DNA of 64,000 nucleotides, taken from NCBI RefSeq assembly GCF_964355755.1, contig NC_092672.1:29322501-29386500 (forward strand), written 5' to 3'. The position numbers and the translations under genes are program-made. Origin of the DNA: Antedon mediterranea (taxonomy: Eukaryota > Echinodermata > Crinoidea > Comatulida > Antedonidae). The notes below the pieces were generated by a model. It worked only from the letters and a program-made list of their open reading frames with translations, ran no database searches and was not told the origin of the DNA. Positions within the stretch are counted from its first letter, which is position 1. Each line of letters starts with the position of its first letter. Shown here in pieces: positions 22,632 to 34,008 of this stretch.

Positions 22632-23118
22632 GTACAGTAGACACACTTGGTAAGAGTGTCCACTGAATAGAGGTAGACTTTAATGTTGCAAAGAGATAAT
22701 AGGGAGGTTTCGCAACCTTACGAATACGATAACGACGAAAATACATTTGAATCAGATATGATTCATGATTATAATATAATTATAGATTTATTGAAAGTAA
22801 TTTACTAAAGTAATTTACTAAAATGCCAAGTCAATTTTGATAAATAGCAGTTTTTAAAGTCCTCACTCGCTTTGATGTTACGCTAGGCCTAGGCAGCCAA
22901 GCACCAAGCAACACGTGTACCTGCGCTTCGCTCAAATTTACCGCAGTCATATTTTGGACGCGCCTCAATATTTCGTTGCCATGCGAAACAGATTTTTTTA
23001 TGGCTTACGAAAACGAATACGTATCCGCTTTCGTTATCGTATTCGTAAGATTGCGAAACCTCCCTATTCTCGTTTGTTTTACGGTAAAGTGTCCCACCCA
23101 AAGGAGGTGTTTCACTAT
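22632..23118. mobile_element. MITE, CAGTAGAACCTC family, split by another MITE
   Basis: The left half (gtacagtagacacacttgg ... ctgaatagaggtagac) ends at about 22699. The right half (taaagtgtcccacccaaagg, aggtgtttcacta) resumes at about 23080. Between them is the complete GGGAG element 22702-23064. The host is therefore older than the insert. Confidence 0.65.
22702..23064. mobile_element. MITE, GGGAGGTTTCGCAACC family, 363 bp, nested
   Basis: The ends GGGAGGTTTCGCAACCTTAC and its reverse complement (GTAAGATTGCGAAACCTCCC) are flanked by TA. The interior is a shortened version of the 13533-14027 copy: it shares tcatgattataatataatta, aaagtaatttactaaa and gctaggcctaggcagccaag. Confidence 0.85.
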
Positions 23119-23135
23119 ATATTTAATGTATACCT

Positions 23136-23275
23136 CTGAGCTCTGTCTACACTATCAAACTATACTATCATATATGAACATTATGATGTCATATTACTAC
23201 CATATTTAAGTATATCACTACCATATTTGGGAACATCACAATTTTATTTGTCAAACCAGTTAAGATAGCTTTATG
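23136..23275 (+). mobile_element. MITE, AGCTCTGTCTACAC family
   Basis: The left end GAGCTCTGTCTACACTATCA is intact. The right end (caaaccagttaagatagcttta) is decayed. The core ccatatttgggaacatcac matches its relatives. Confidence 0.7.
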
Positions 23276-23600
23276 CATTATTCCGATTTATAATTTTCTG
23301 AGCATCGGAAATGTTGTTTATATTCGACCTCATTGGATAGAATGGAGTGTTTTACCATAAAAAAAGGCGGGGTTTGTGTTTTAGGCCTACTTCGTGTTAC
23401 TGCATTTTACAGTAAGTCCAACAAACATGGGTAAATAATGACGTCAGTTAATAATCTTAATCATAATCTGGCACACCAAAGTAGTTGATGTTTCTATCAG
23501 TCGGTAAATATTAGAACATGATAAAAACACAACAACGCAAAGTCAACGGTAACTTAGTGTTTGTATCTGTAGTCGACAGATTGAGAGACAGGTTACAAAA

Positions 23601-26600
23601 ATGGCGAGGTGTAGGTCTACTCTGATTTTTCTATTTATTTTCTGTTCGTTGTTTATGGAAGCTAGAGGTGCAGCCAAGGCCCAAGGTAAATATATGTTTC
23701 TTAACTATTTTAAACGAATGATCATTTCTTTTTGCGGTTTCATTTTTTTTTTTAAAGTTTCCCATTTTAAATGTACAAGAGATAGGCTACTTGTGAAGCG
23801 TCCATATGATTCATCTCCGGTAGACCAAATGTTTTAAGCCATACTCACAGTTCTTCATTGTGAACAGTTTTTCCCCGATACTGTGAGAAAAACAAAGTAG
23901 GCCTACAATTAAGACGACGTCTCAAAGTAATACTTTCAGATAGGATCTTGACCCACCTGGATTACCATGTTTAGTAAATCTGTGCAAAAACACTGTACAG
24001 AACAAATTATGGATAGGCCTACAATATGACAATGCCTATGAAGGATGTTCTGGCCGAAGTCCATTTATTTCATCACCGAAATAATAGTAGGCGTCAAACG
24101 AAAATCTCAGACAGCATCGTATACGACGTTTGCCCGACGAGTCGTCTCGTGAAACATGTTTGAAGTTCTCCTGACGACATAAAACTACTACTACTACCCA
24201 CTACTACAGTATCTCAAGACGACTTGTCTCGTCGGGATCGTAGTACCTATCGTCTGTGAAAACAGCAGTTACATTAAATGTATTTCCTCCCTCTTTTAAG
24301 CTTGCAAGGAACCAATTTCGAAGAATGATCCCAAGAATGGTTACCACGCTAACTTCCACACAGGAGCGAAAGTAACTAAATATCCCGTACCGATTGGGAC
24401 TACGATTGAGTTCAAATGTAACCCGGGGTACACACTATTGGTGAAACAAGGGTCACAAAGAGTTACCTGTGACCAAACTCCAAAGTGGTACCCACCCGGT
24501 AATATCAAAGTGGTATGCAAAGGTAAGTGAGCTACCTGTACCTTTGTTTTGTCACCCGGACTCCATTTCCACCGGAAACTTTTAACTTGTTATATTTTTC
24601 ATTACAAAATCTTCATTTGTATTGTGTCGATGTGTTCAGTAAACAATGTATGAAGTAACCCACTGACCAATTCAATTCGTGGTAATACACTGTTGTTGGT
24701 GTAGCTTCTGTCGATTACAAATATGTTGAGAATTGAACCAGTCTATTTATAATATATGTATTGCTCTAAAAATACTTTTTAAAGAGAGAAGCACTTTAGA
24801 GAGATAAACTTTAAAAAAAGATTCGGTTACTGTACTCGTATATATGATGAAAGTTATAACTATTTTTATTTCGTTTACAATGCTAGCCGACTGTAATGAG
24901 CCAATTACCCCAATCTACGGGACGTACTTGGGCAGCACTAAGCACGGGTCATCCGTGGACATCGTCTGCGATCCTGGCTACTATCTAACAGGCCCGTCTT
25001 CGGCAACTTGTGACAACGGCAAGTGGATATATAATGGCGATAGCAAAGGCACTTCAACTTGTACAGGTATTGTAGGCCTACTTACTAACGTTTACATGTG
25101 TCAAAAATGACTGAACCATTGTTAAATGTTTGTCTATGGACGTTCAGCAAGAGTCCGAGATCAATATATAAAAAAAATATCCGATAGTGGAATGGAGAAA
25201 CAGCGCAGACGATAGACGCTTAGTGCGTCCAGATGATGACATCATAATATATGTCCGTAAATGCTGTAAGTTAATCTGTTTCTTCAACGACCGGTTACTT
25301 AATTACGACTTTTTATTCGTCTTCTAGATATTGACGAATGTGCCTCTAACCCATGCCTCAATGGAGCCGTGTGTGCCAATCTGGAGAACTCGTACCATTG
25401 CCGGTGTCCTCCACTTTACTCGGGTCCAAATTGTGAAATACGTAAGTTGAATTGTTCATTTCTTTTAGACGAATATTAGCAAAAATGGTATGGCGTTTTT
25501 CGAAGCCGTACAATAATAATGTAGGCGATTTTGACAATTCTCAATTGTGCCAGCGAAAGTGAAGAAAACACAGACTACGTAGGCCTACTGAGACCTACAT
25601 AATGTTGAGATTATTTTAAGATCGTTAAGCTCCTGTTTTTTTTTATTTTTCAGTTGCTGAGGGTTGCGCTTCGTCTCCTTGTATCAATGACGGTACCTGC
25701 CTAGACCAAGGCAACAACCAATACCAATGCGCCTGCCAAGAAGGCTATAGTGGTACTAACTGTGATGTCGGTAAGAAAGGAACAATTAATATTTAAACGT
25801 TTTGGCATACCATACTTAGCAGTTATCCTTTTTTGTGTAGGCCTATGTGTTCTCATTTAAGATTCACTTTATTTTAGTGAATATTGTGAATAAGTACGTA
25901 ACATAATGGATACAGTGAGGTCAGACATTAGGGAGCTTTCGCTTTGCTACAGTAGTGACCTTTCGATTTGCTAGTGACCTTTCGATTTGTTAGTGACCTT
26001 TCGATTTGTTAGTGACCTTTCGCTTTGCTAGTGACCTTTCGATTTGCTAGTGACCTTTCGCTTTGCTAGTGACCTTTCGCTTTGCTAGTGACCTTTCGCT
26101 TTGCTAGTTACCTTCCGATTTGCTAGTGACCACTTGAAACCTAAAATACCATCAAAAGTGGGAAAAGCGAGGAAACACGTTCCAATATTCCCGCGCATAG
26201 TGACTACTCATGACGTATTTGGGTCAACCCATTATTATATAAGGGGGTTTTCACACTACATTACTCATGACGTATTTGGTCGTCGATCATCGCAAATCAA
26301 AAGCTCCCTAGAGGCAAATTAGTAATATATACCCATACACAATAAGTTTCAAGTTTCCCTAATATTTAGGCCCCAGCCACCATCTATAGGCATATTGTAT
26401 ATCTATATCGTTTTTAATTGTTTTTTTATCGTTGCCAAAGTACACTTTTTTATTTTTGACTTAATAATAATTTGTTTTCTGCAGTCCATCACTGTCCACT
26501 GGAGGGTGTATGGTATAATGCCAAAGGGGCTGAACTCAACTTGACAAAAACACCGTCACAAAGTGAAATCATGGGAACAATCAGAAGCGAACAGGATGTT

Positions 26601-28468
26601 ACAAGTGGCCACTCGTGTAAGTTGTTTTGGAGACTTAGGTCAATTATTAATATTAATTATCCGTTATTTTTTCATTTCATTTAATTATTTATTTGGTCTA
26701 TTTCAGTATACACATAACAAAAAAAAATTAAATTGGGGAGTAAGTAAACTTAATCACTGTAGTTGAGCCGGTTGACCCAACCCCAAAGTCAGTTTACACA
26801 TAAAAGACAAAATACAGTTAGGCCTAAAGCGAATCAAAATAAATGTGAACTTTTCTAATGAAGGCTGATGATATCATATGACTATTTGCGATTTAACCAT
26901 ATAGGTCTACGTGTTTTATTTAAGCAAGGCAATCTTATAACACTGAGCTCGCCATAACAAGATAGGAACGCGTAACAGTCATTTGATCTTATGTCTGACT
27001 GCGACAAATACCACTGTACTATTCATATTCTCCGCGGCGCGTGGTGTCTATCAACGGGCGTGGAACTTATTGTGTCGCCGCCACAGATAAACCATTTGAT
27101 CTATGGAGCTCAGCATTCTGTTGTTGGATTGCCTTTATTTAAGTAAGGGCGTATGGCGCAGTATGTTGGACGTTTAACTACTGTTCGTGAGATCGTGGAT
27201 TCGAATCCAACGCTCGTCGCATTCATTGCAATGCACTTTACTTACGTTTGGCTCTCTCCACTCAGGTGTATAAATGAGTACCTGGTTAGGTCAAGATACA
27301 ATTGCGCTGATTACTAGCTGCATTATGGGAGTATGTTTCCATACGCGCTATATGTATAGCGCTTAGATGTTTCACAAACTTAGGCGTTTTTTAAATCTAT
27401 GATACTAGGCCTATTACTTTAAATATTTTTATATTTTAGCACCGACTATCATAGCCGGTTATGCAGCCAAAAACATGCAGTACATTACATTTGGCTATAC
27501 AACCGTACGCAATAATGGTGAGACAACCGTAAGCTGGACCGGGCAGTGCTATCCGTGTAACGGGCAGGATGTACTGTTTACAACGAATGTCGAAACCGAT
27601 AGAATGAATGCATGCCATGACCATAAGATGTCTAGCAGGTAGGCCTGGCCCAATGTGCTCACTTCATTATTCTTGGTTCCAACTAGATGCGCAACGTAAG
27701 GGCAACGTAAGTGATTTGGCCAACCATAAGCGATGGATTATTGGACCTGTCGCTTGTCATTGGTCAACTCGCTTGTGGTGTTTCTCTAGCGTGAACCAAG
27801 CTAGCTGTAGGCATTTCTCCCCTTGAGAGCGAGCGCAGCATAAACTTGCATTTACGTTTTACTAACATCATAACATACTAAAGCGTGGTTCCCACTAGCG
27901 ACGCAACGTAACGCAACGCAGCGACGTATTGACGCAAAGTGCTGTATTGCCTAAAGTCATAACATACTTAATTAACTTGCTTTTATGTATTTCCATACCA
28001 TACAATCCAAAGGAATAACACAGAAAAAAAGTTAATATTGTACCAGTAAAAGCACTCGAAAAAATACGATAATTGTCCTTGCGACTAATTTGTAAACACA
28101 CAACCGACTTTGAATGCCAAGTTATTTTATTGTTCTTACACGGCAATTCAGCGTAACATTTGTAAAAAGAAGTACTTTGGCACACATGGCGTGCCATACC
28201 TATACTTTAGCATGAATTTAGTTTTGAAAAAGAATGCGGTACTACTAAGTCTACCTTCTTAGGCCAAACAGTTAGAGGTACGACACCAGGACAATTATTT
28301 CATTTAGATAGTAGGCCTAAACTCACTGTTATAATAATTATATTGTAGTCTTTTTCTCTGAATTAATTAAAGATTTTGTTTTCCCACAGAGTACAAGAAG
28401 ATACATGGACACGTGTTGCTCCGCTTTATAAGCAGCCTGGACCCACAGTCCAACAAGCTTTACCATAA
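23601..28468 (+). CDS. Secreted Sushi-Sushi-EGF-EGF-avidin protein (fibropellin-like)
   Basis: Eight exons: 23601-23685, 24301-24522, 24887-25066, 25328-25441, 25654-25770, 26485-26616, 27440-27638, 28390-28468. All are GT-AG with matching phases, giving 375 residues. Residues 1-23 are a hydrophobic signal peptide ([11 protein letters not shown]). Exons 2 and 3 each encode one Sushi/CCP module, and exons 4 and 5 each one EGF module; the first EGF starts DIDEC, the calcium-binding form. Exons 6-8 encode an avidin-like domain ([39 protein letters not shown]). Sea urchin fibropellins, extracellular matrix proteins, also end in an avidin-like domain, but with many EGF repeats; this is a short form with Sushi modules. 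Several residues that line the biotin pocket are changed, so biotin binding is doubtful. All internal boundaries are phase 1 up to exon 6, fitting exon shuffling. Confidence 0.88.
25931..26308. mobile_element. MITE, GGGAGCTTTCG type, with 19-bp internal satellite
   Basis: The ends GGGAGCTTTCGCTTTG and CAAATCAAAAGCTCCC are flanked by TA. Inside, about ten units of a 19-bp repeat (gtgacctttcgmtttgcta) run from 25953 to 26138. A second internal pair, tactcatgacgtatttgg, occurs at 26206 and 26263. It lies in the intron between EGF 2 and the avidin exons. The GGGAG terminus and TA flank match the GGGAG family at 13533 and 22702. Confidence 0.75.
27143..27368 (+). mobile_element. tRNA-derived SINE, family 1, sense copy
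   Basis: TATGGCGCAGTATG (A-box) at about 27152 and GGATTCGAATCC (B-box) at 27197-27208, then the family body (actttacttacg, ctctccactcaggtgtataa, tgcattatgggagtatgttt). It lies in the intron before the second avidin exon. Confidence 0.75.
27673..27805. mobile_element. MITE, GGTTCCCACTAG family, short copy
   Basis: Ends cttggttccaactag and ctagcgtgaaccaag; arms gcaacgtaag, accataagcgatgg and cgcttgtcattggtc. It begins 34 bases after the avidin exon ending at 27638. A further half copy (left arm only) is at 27880-27957. Confidence 0.65.
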
Positions 28469-29542
28469 ACTGCGGCAATCAGCTTAAAATCATGATGTGT
28501 GTTGATTTAAATTCACGTTCTATCGTAAGCCTACAGTCTATGCTAATGATACTTTAACATAAATTAGGCCTATTTTGGAAATTAAATTATTCTCTAAAAT
28601 ACGAAAGTCAGTCGTTATTTGTTGTTATATCACAACTTTAATTATAATAATGTGTAACCTACAAAAAAGTAGAGGATCGTCTCCCGGTGTGCTTATCTGA
28701 TCTGAGTAGGAACTGCACGGCTGACGATTTTTTCTGTACGGCAGTTCCTCAATCGGTTCGTTTCGGGCTCAATCGGTTCGTTTCGGGCTCAATCTACTCG
28801 CATTTACCTTTAATAGTTATGCTGTACTACATGTCAACTATGGCATGATAAAGTCACACGAAATGAAATTAAACACAATTTATAATCTGTTTTAATTGAT
28901 GTAGGCCTCTTTTAATTACCTATTTGCTGCTGTTTGTAGTGAGGCCTAATGGTACCACCCAGGCACATAGCATACATTGTAAACAGGATCAGTCAGTCTG
29001 TCGGATGTTTTTATAAGCTATGAAGTATTGCGACAAAAATATATTATATTTGGCCAAAATCTAAACAAAAAATCGATGGTGATATAAATTCACAGGATGC
29101 AATTTTGATTTTTAGGTGAGGTTAGTCGGGAAATATATTTTTAGGCCTGTATTTTTCGGTCTATATTAAGGTCACAGGCGTTTTAATTCCGACATTCATC
29201 GCGCGCGGATGGATAATTTTTGTGCAATTTTAACTTGAAGGGAAAAAATTACTTTTATATTTTACATTTTCCTGCTGTCTTTATTCAACCAATTTGCATT
29301 ATGTTTTTATGATTATTTTGAGTTTGATTGCTTTGAGTTTTAGCAATTAATTCATTTTCATTTCATTTTTATAGAAAAAAAATTAAGTTGAAGGGGAAAA
29401 CAAAGTTTGTAATATAGGTCTTTAAAACACAACATCAACAACCCATTGCAAAATTATGCATTTCTAAATAATACATAATAGACCTATATATACATTTCTA
29501 AATTGTTTATACTACCAAGCTATCTTCGTTATTTTCTACTCT
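28469..29542. other. 3' flank of the avidin gene and intergenic DNA
   Basis: No AATAAA is close after the stop; ATTAAA at 28581-28586 is the nearest poly(A) signal candidate. A 22-bp unit (caatcggttcgtttcgggct) is tandemly repeated twice at 28752-28795. Nothing else was recognised. Confidence 0.45.
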
Positions 29543-29823
29543 AAAGCGTGGTTCCCACTAGCGACGCAACATAAGGACGTAACGCAACGCAAGTTAATTG
29601 ACCAATCACAAGCGATGGCTTATTCGCTTGTGATTGCTTAAGCGTGGTTCCCACTAGCGACGCAACACAAGGACGTAACGCAACGTAAGTTAATTGACCA
29701 ATCACAAGCGATGGCTTATTCGCTTGTGATTGCTACATGTCTATAACTTCGCTTGTCATTGGTTAAAACGCTTGCGTTGCGTTTACGTCCTTGCGTTACG
29801 TTCTAGTGGGAACCAAGCTTTAC
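29543..29823. mobile_element. MITE, GGTTCCCACTAG family, with duplicated left arm
   Basis: Ends TAAAGCGTGGTTCCCACTAG and CTAGTGGGAACCAAGCTTTA. The left arm of about 97 bp, including its terminal repeat, occurs twice (29543 and 29640) before a single right arm. The subterminal arms gaccaatcacaagcgatgg and cgcttgtcattggtt are inverted. Confidence 0.8.
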
Positions 29824-30059
29824 TCTCTTCACCCTCTGTCCCCCGTCTGTGTCGCCTTTGTTTTTTTTTGTATTCCAGTTGACTCATTTTTTTATTCTTA
29901 AAATGTGAGTAATCTCACTTGCATTGATGAGGGCTAGTGTTGCCCGAAAGCTCTGCTAATTCTTCTGGCTTTTGTTTGTATCTCTATTGAGATCCAGCCA
30001 CTGATACCCACAGCATTGTCATTGTTCATTTATTTTCCTTTGGATTAATATATAATATA

Positions 30060-32523
30060 TAGGCCTATATAAGTATATAGATTGTTTTCTTTCCAAACAA
30101 CGTTATGCATACTACTCAATCGCAGCTTTGGATTAGAAAAAAAAAAATGTACGGTACGCTTGTATCAATGATGTCCGTTCGTTGATGTCATTGTAGCCGT
30201 TGGCAACTGCGGATGTCTGATATTTTGTCAGTATATTGTAAATATTTTTTCTTATTCCTGTATCGAGTATCAAACGGGTTTTCCCCCACATTTGATTCTC
30301 TTTAATCTTTATTTTGATTAAATCGCTTAGGTTAGTTATAATGTTATAGTACAGAAGTGGCTAGTACTATAATACGGATAACATCAACAGCGTATTTGAC
30401 AACGTATTATTAGAGATGTACGCGATTTCGGAAACTGAACAATTTCAAGATTTACGATATAGCCGCGCGCGCTCGTCGTGCAGCCGTCACCGTAAATTGC
30501 TGTGACGTCAAAATCTACCTCATGAGTGTTGTTAACATACAAGAGATATTACCTGTAATTTTAATTTCTAATTTGACCTGCATTTGCCAAAATGTTTAGT
30601 CTGTTATTTATCATAATCGATCATAAGGGAGTTGTGATCACTTACGAGAGGTGATCGATTATGAGAATCGGTCCCTTACGAGGTGGTTGATTATGAGAAG
30701 TGGCCCCTTAACTGGTCATTCAATAGAGGCGGTCACTTACGAGAGGTTGTTACGGGAGGTGGTCGATTATTAAGAAGCGGTCACTTAAGAGAGATGGTTG
30801 CTTACGCTGTGTGGTTGTTTTAGAAAGTTGGTCGGTTACGAAAGGTGGATAGACTGATAAAGAGATGCACATGCACATGATTTAGAAATAGGTTTGCAAA
30901 ATATGTAATATTTTCTGCATTAGCTGGCGCTAATAACTACGGTACCGTACATTAGATGCGAGGCAATTTTCGTTATTGTTGATCCCGTTTTACATTAGCT
31001 GGTAGAGCGTTTTCTACATTAGCGGTTGTAACACTGCTCCCTCAAAGAAAGAAAAAGAAGCCGAATTAAAACTACAATAAGGCATTCGATATCGATTAAC
31101 CAATGGGTTCCTTTTCTAATTTCCCCACCTGCTTGCCTTTTTTTTTAATTTAACGTAATGTGCCCAATCCTCCTCAGTGCTGTATCGCTATATACTACTT
31201 CAGTATCATGGCAAAATGTAGTAATACACCATCTTATGTGTATTACATTGTGGTGCTTGTTTCGACATTAAATAAAATAATGTATATAGGCCTATATAAG
31301 TATATAGTTTGTTTTTTTTTCCAAACAACGTTATGCATACTCAATCGCAGCTTTGGATTAGAAAAAAAATATGTACGGTACGCCTGTATCAATGATGTCC
31401 GTTCGTTGATGTCATTGTAGCCGTTGGCAACTGCGGATGTCTGATATTTTGTCCGTATATTGTAAATATTTTTTCTTATTCCTGTATCGAGTATCAAATG
31501 GGTTTTCCCCCACATTTGATTCTCTTTAATCTTTATTTTGATTAAATCGCTTAGGTTAGTTATAATGTTATAGTACAGAAGTGGCTAGTACTATAATACG
31601 GATAACATCAACAGCGTATTTGACAACGTATTATTAGAGATGTACGCGATTTCGGAAACTGAACAATTTCAAGATTTACGATATCGCCGCGCGCGCTCGT
31701 CGTGCAGCCGTCGCCGTAAATTGCTGTGATGTCAAAATCTACCTCATGAGTGTTGTTAACATACAAGAGATATTACCTGTAATTTTAATTTCTAATTTGA
31801 CCTGCATTTGCCAAAATGTTTAGTCTGTTATTTATCATAATCGATCATAAGGGAGTTGTGATCACTTACGAGAGGTGATCGATTATGAGAATCGGTCCCT
31901 TACGAGGTGGTTGATTATGAGAAGTGGCCCCTTAACAGAGATGGTAGTCATTCAATAGAGGCGGTCACTTACGAGAGGTTGTTACGGGAGGTGGTCGATT
32001 ATTAAGAAGCGGTCCCTTAAGAGAGATGGTTGCTTACGCTGTGTGGTTGTTTTAGAAAGTTGGTCGCTTACGAAAGGTGGATAGACTGATAAAGAGATGC
32101 ACATGCACATGATTTAGACATAGGTTTGCAAAATATGTAATATTTTCTGCATTAGCTGGCGCTAATAACTACGGTACCGTACCGTACATTAGATGCGAGG
32201 CAATTTTCGTTATTGTTGATCCCGTTTTACTTTAGCTGGTAGGGCGTTTTCTACATTAGCGGTTGTAACACTGCTCCCTCGAAAGAAGAAAAAGAAGCCG
32301 AATTAAAACTACAATATACAGGCATTCGATATCGATTAACCAATGGGTTCCTTTTCTAATTTCCCCACCTGCGTGCTTTTTTTTAAAATATAATGTAATG
32401 TGCCCAATCCTCGGTGCTGTATCGCTATATACTACTTCAGTATCATGGCAAAATGTAGTAATACACCATCTTATAATTATGTATTACACGTGGTGCTTGT
32501 TTCGACATTAAATAAAATAATGT
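30060..32523 (+). repeat. 1.23-kb tandem duplication
   Basis: Two head-to-tail units, 30060-31283 and 31284-32523, differ by scattered substitutions and small indels only. Each starts taggcctatataagtatata and ends cattaaataaaataatgt. Each contains a degenerate array of roughly 16-20 bp motifs (ggtcacttacgagaggt, gatcgattatgagaa) at about 30610-30850 and 31840-32080, and a shared element (gaagtggctagtactataat) also found at 41066-41107. No convincing gene was found. Confidence 0.85.
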
Positions 32524-32576
32524 CAATGATCGGATACTGGATACATTTATACCGAGAATCTGGTGGCGTATGCTTA

Positions 32577-33003
32577 AAGATTTATTGTCTCTGAAAAAAT
32601 AATTCATAAAGATGTTTGTGTTGAATATGCCATTTTAATGTCACATAACAGTCGGCCATTTTGATTAAAAAATGGATGAAAAAAAATGTTATTTAAAGCA
32701 AACAAGGTTGTAGACGCGTGCTAAAATTTGAGTTAGTGTTTACCGACCGACCATCCGACCAACCGACCGACATAGTGAGCTGTAGAGTCGCTTTACGCCA
32801 GCCGCCAGCCGCCAGCCAGTGAAGTTTTGGTTTAATGTAACCATTTAATTTGCATTTTCATAAGTGAAAACATTATTTATTTATTGTTATTATTTTTTTT
32901 CTACCGAAGAGATTAACTTTATTAAAACTACATAATGGTCTATTCATAGTCTGATTTTATTAACCTTCATTTTTCATGTTTTTTGGGGACAATACATCTT
33001 AAA
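32577..33003 (+). mobile_element. MITE, ATTGTCCCC family, copy 3
   Basis: Left end TTTATTGTCTCTGAAAAAATA at 32580; right end GGGGACAATACATCTTAAA at 32985. It carries an extra internal piece with the 'gtttaccgaccgac...catagtgagctgtag' repeat (32730-32795) that also occurs at 1237-1279. Confidence 0.6.
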
Positions 33004-34008
33004 CATTGTGTCTCATTTATACAAATGATCAAGCAACCTTGCTAATACAATGGGAAGACTGATATTAAATAATAAGATCTATGTCACGAACTCCTATTAC
33101 GTAAGTTTCCGAGCGGTTGAAAATACTTTAGGATCTCTCTTGTGACATAAAAGTATACACAACAAAATCCACGAAGTTGTAAAATAACTCAAAAACAAGG
33201 CTTCAATTTCAATCAACTTCAACTTTCAACAATCCAGTACTTTAAACAACAGCTTCATATTAACTCTTACAATCTAATCTCCAACCTTCTTCAAAATCAA
33301 AAATTATTCCCCCTCCTTACAATTGTCATTCTTCCCCTTATATAAAATATGTTCATAACCTTCTAGATCATTCCCTATACTTCTTACTCTATTGGATTAC
33401 AGTTTCTATTAATAGAAACTTCTGGAATGTTCCTGATTTGTTGTTATATTAATTATACATGGTTTCTTAAATCTAAACATACTATTTTTAGCATGTTCAT
33501 GTAGATTCTATGTTACTGTATATGTTAAGGAATAATAATGTATTCCAATCTATCATATGACTTTTATGACAGAATATGGTAGGGATATGCCCAAATATGG
33601 TAGTGATATGACACTAAGATGGGCTCATTTTTGGGATTCTTTTCGAAATGAATGCTGTAGATTTATGAATTGCTAATACAATAACAAATAAATTGTGTTA
33701 TATAAACATTTCTCGACCACTAATTGTATATATTTTGCTTACGTAGCAGTTAATATTCATTGTAATTATTTTGTTGTCATTGGCAACTTCTGCACACTGT
33801 CTGATGTAAATATTTGGTCACTCTCGTACATTCTTGATTTAAGTATCGAGTGGTTTATATTTCTCGCACACTTCGTTTGTTCTTGGATTTCTTAATCTTT
33901 ATCGCTTTTTAAAAATAATAAAATCGCTTGTGTTAGTTCGGTTTATCCTTACTGTAAAAACATAAACTTACACACGTTTTCAAAGACTTGGAAAAGCGAG
34001 GCCAAGTA
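33004..34008. other. Non-coding 5' flank of receptor gene
   Basis: A pyrimidine-rich strip (33190-33340, repeated caacttcaactttcaac type) and a MITE core fragment (33574-33614) are present. No TATA box or upstream exon could be assigned. Confidence 0.4.
33574..33614 (+). mobile_element. MITE core fragment, AGCTCTGTCTACAC family
   Basis: Only the tandem core motif atatggtaggatatgcccaa-like is present, twice. No terminal repeats are seen. Confidence 0.5.

Larger units (their letters stand above)
21641..23600. other. Intergenic, ELYS to Sushi/EGF/avidin gene
   Basis: It contains a nested pair of MITEs (22632-23118) and an AGCTCTGTCTACAC MITE (23136-23275). From 21640 to 22630 I see nothing assignable, apart from a moderately GC-rich patch near 21890-22260. 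No TATA box is evident before the ATG at 23601. Confidence 0.5.

Noticed and set aside
27152-27210. tRNA gene
   Set aside because: A- and B-boxes are present but no proper acceptor stem; the sequence continues into a SINE body shared with two other copies.
31160-31515. 86- and 90-codon frames in the 1.23-kb duplication
   Set aside because: They are not kept intact in the sister copy and have no protein-like features.
33988-34008. Upstream start for the GPCR
   Set aside because: The codon at 33988 is TTG; the first ATG in frame is 34009.
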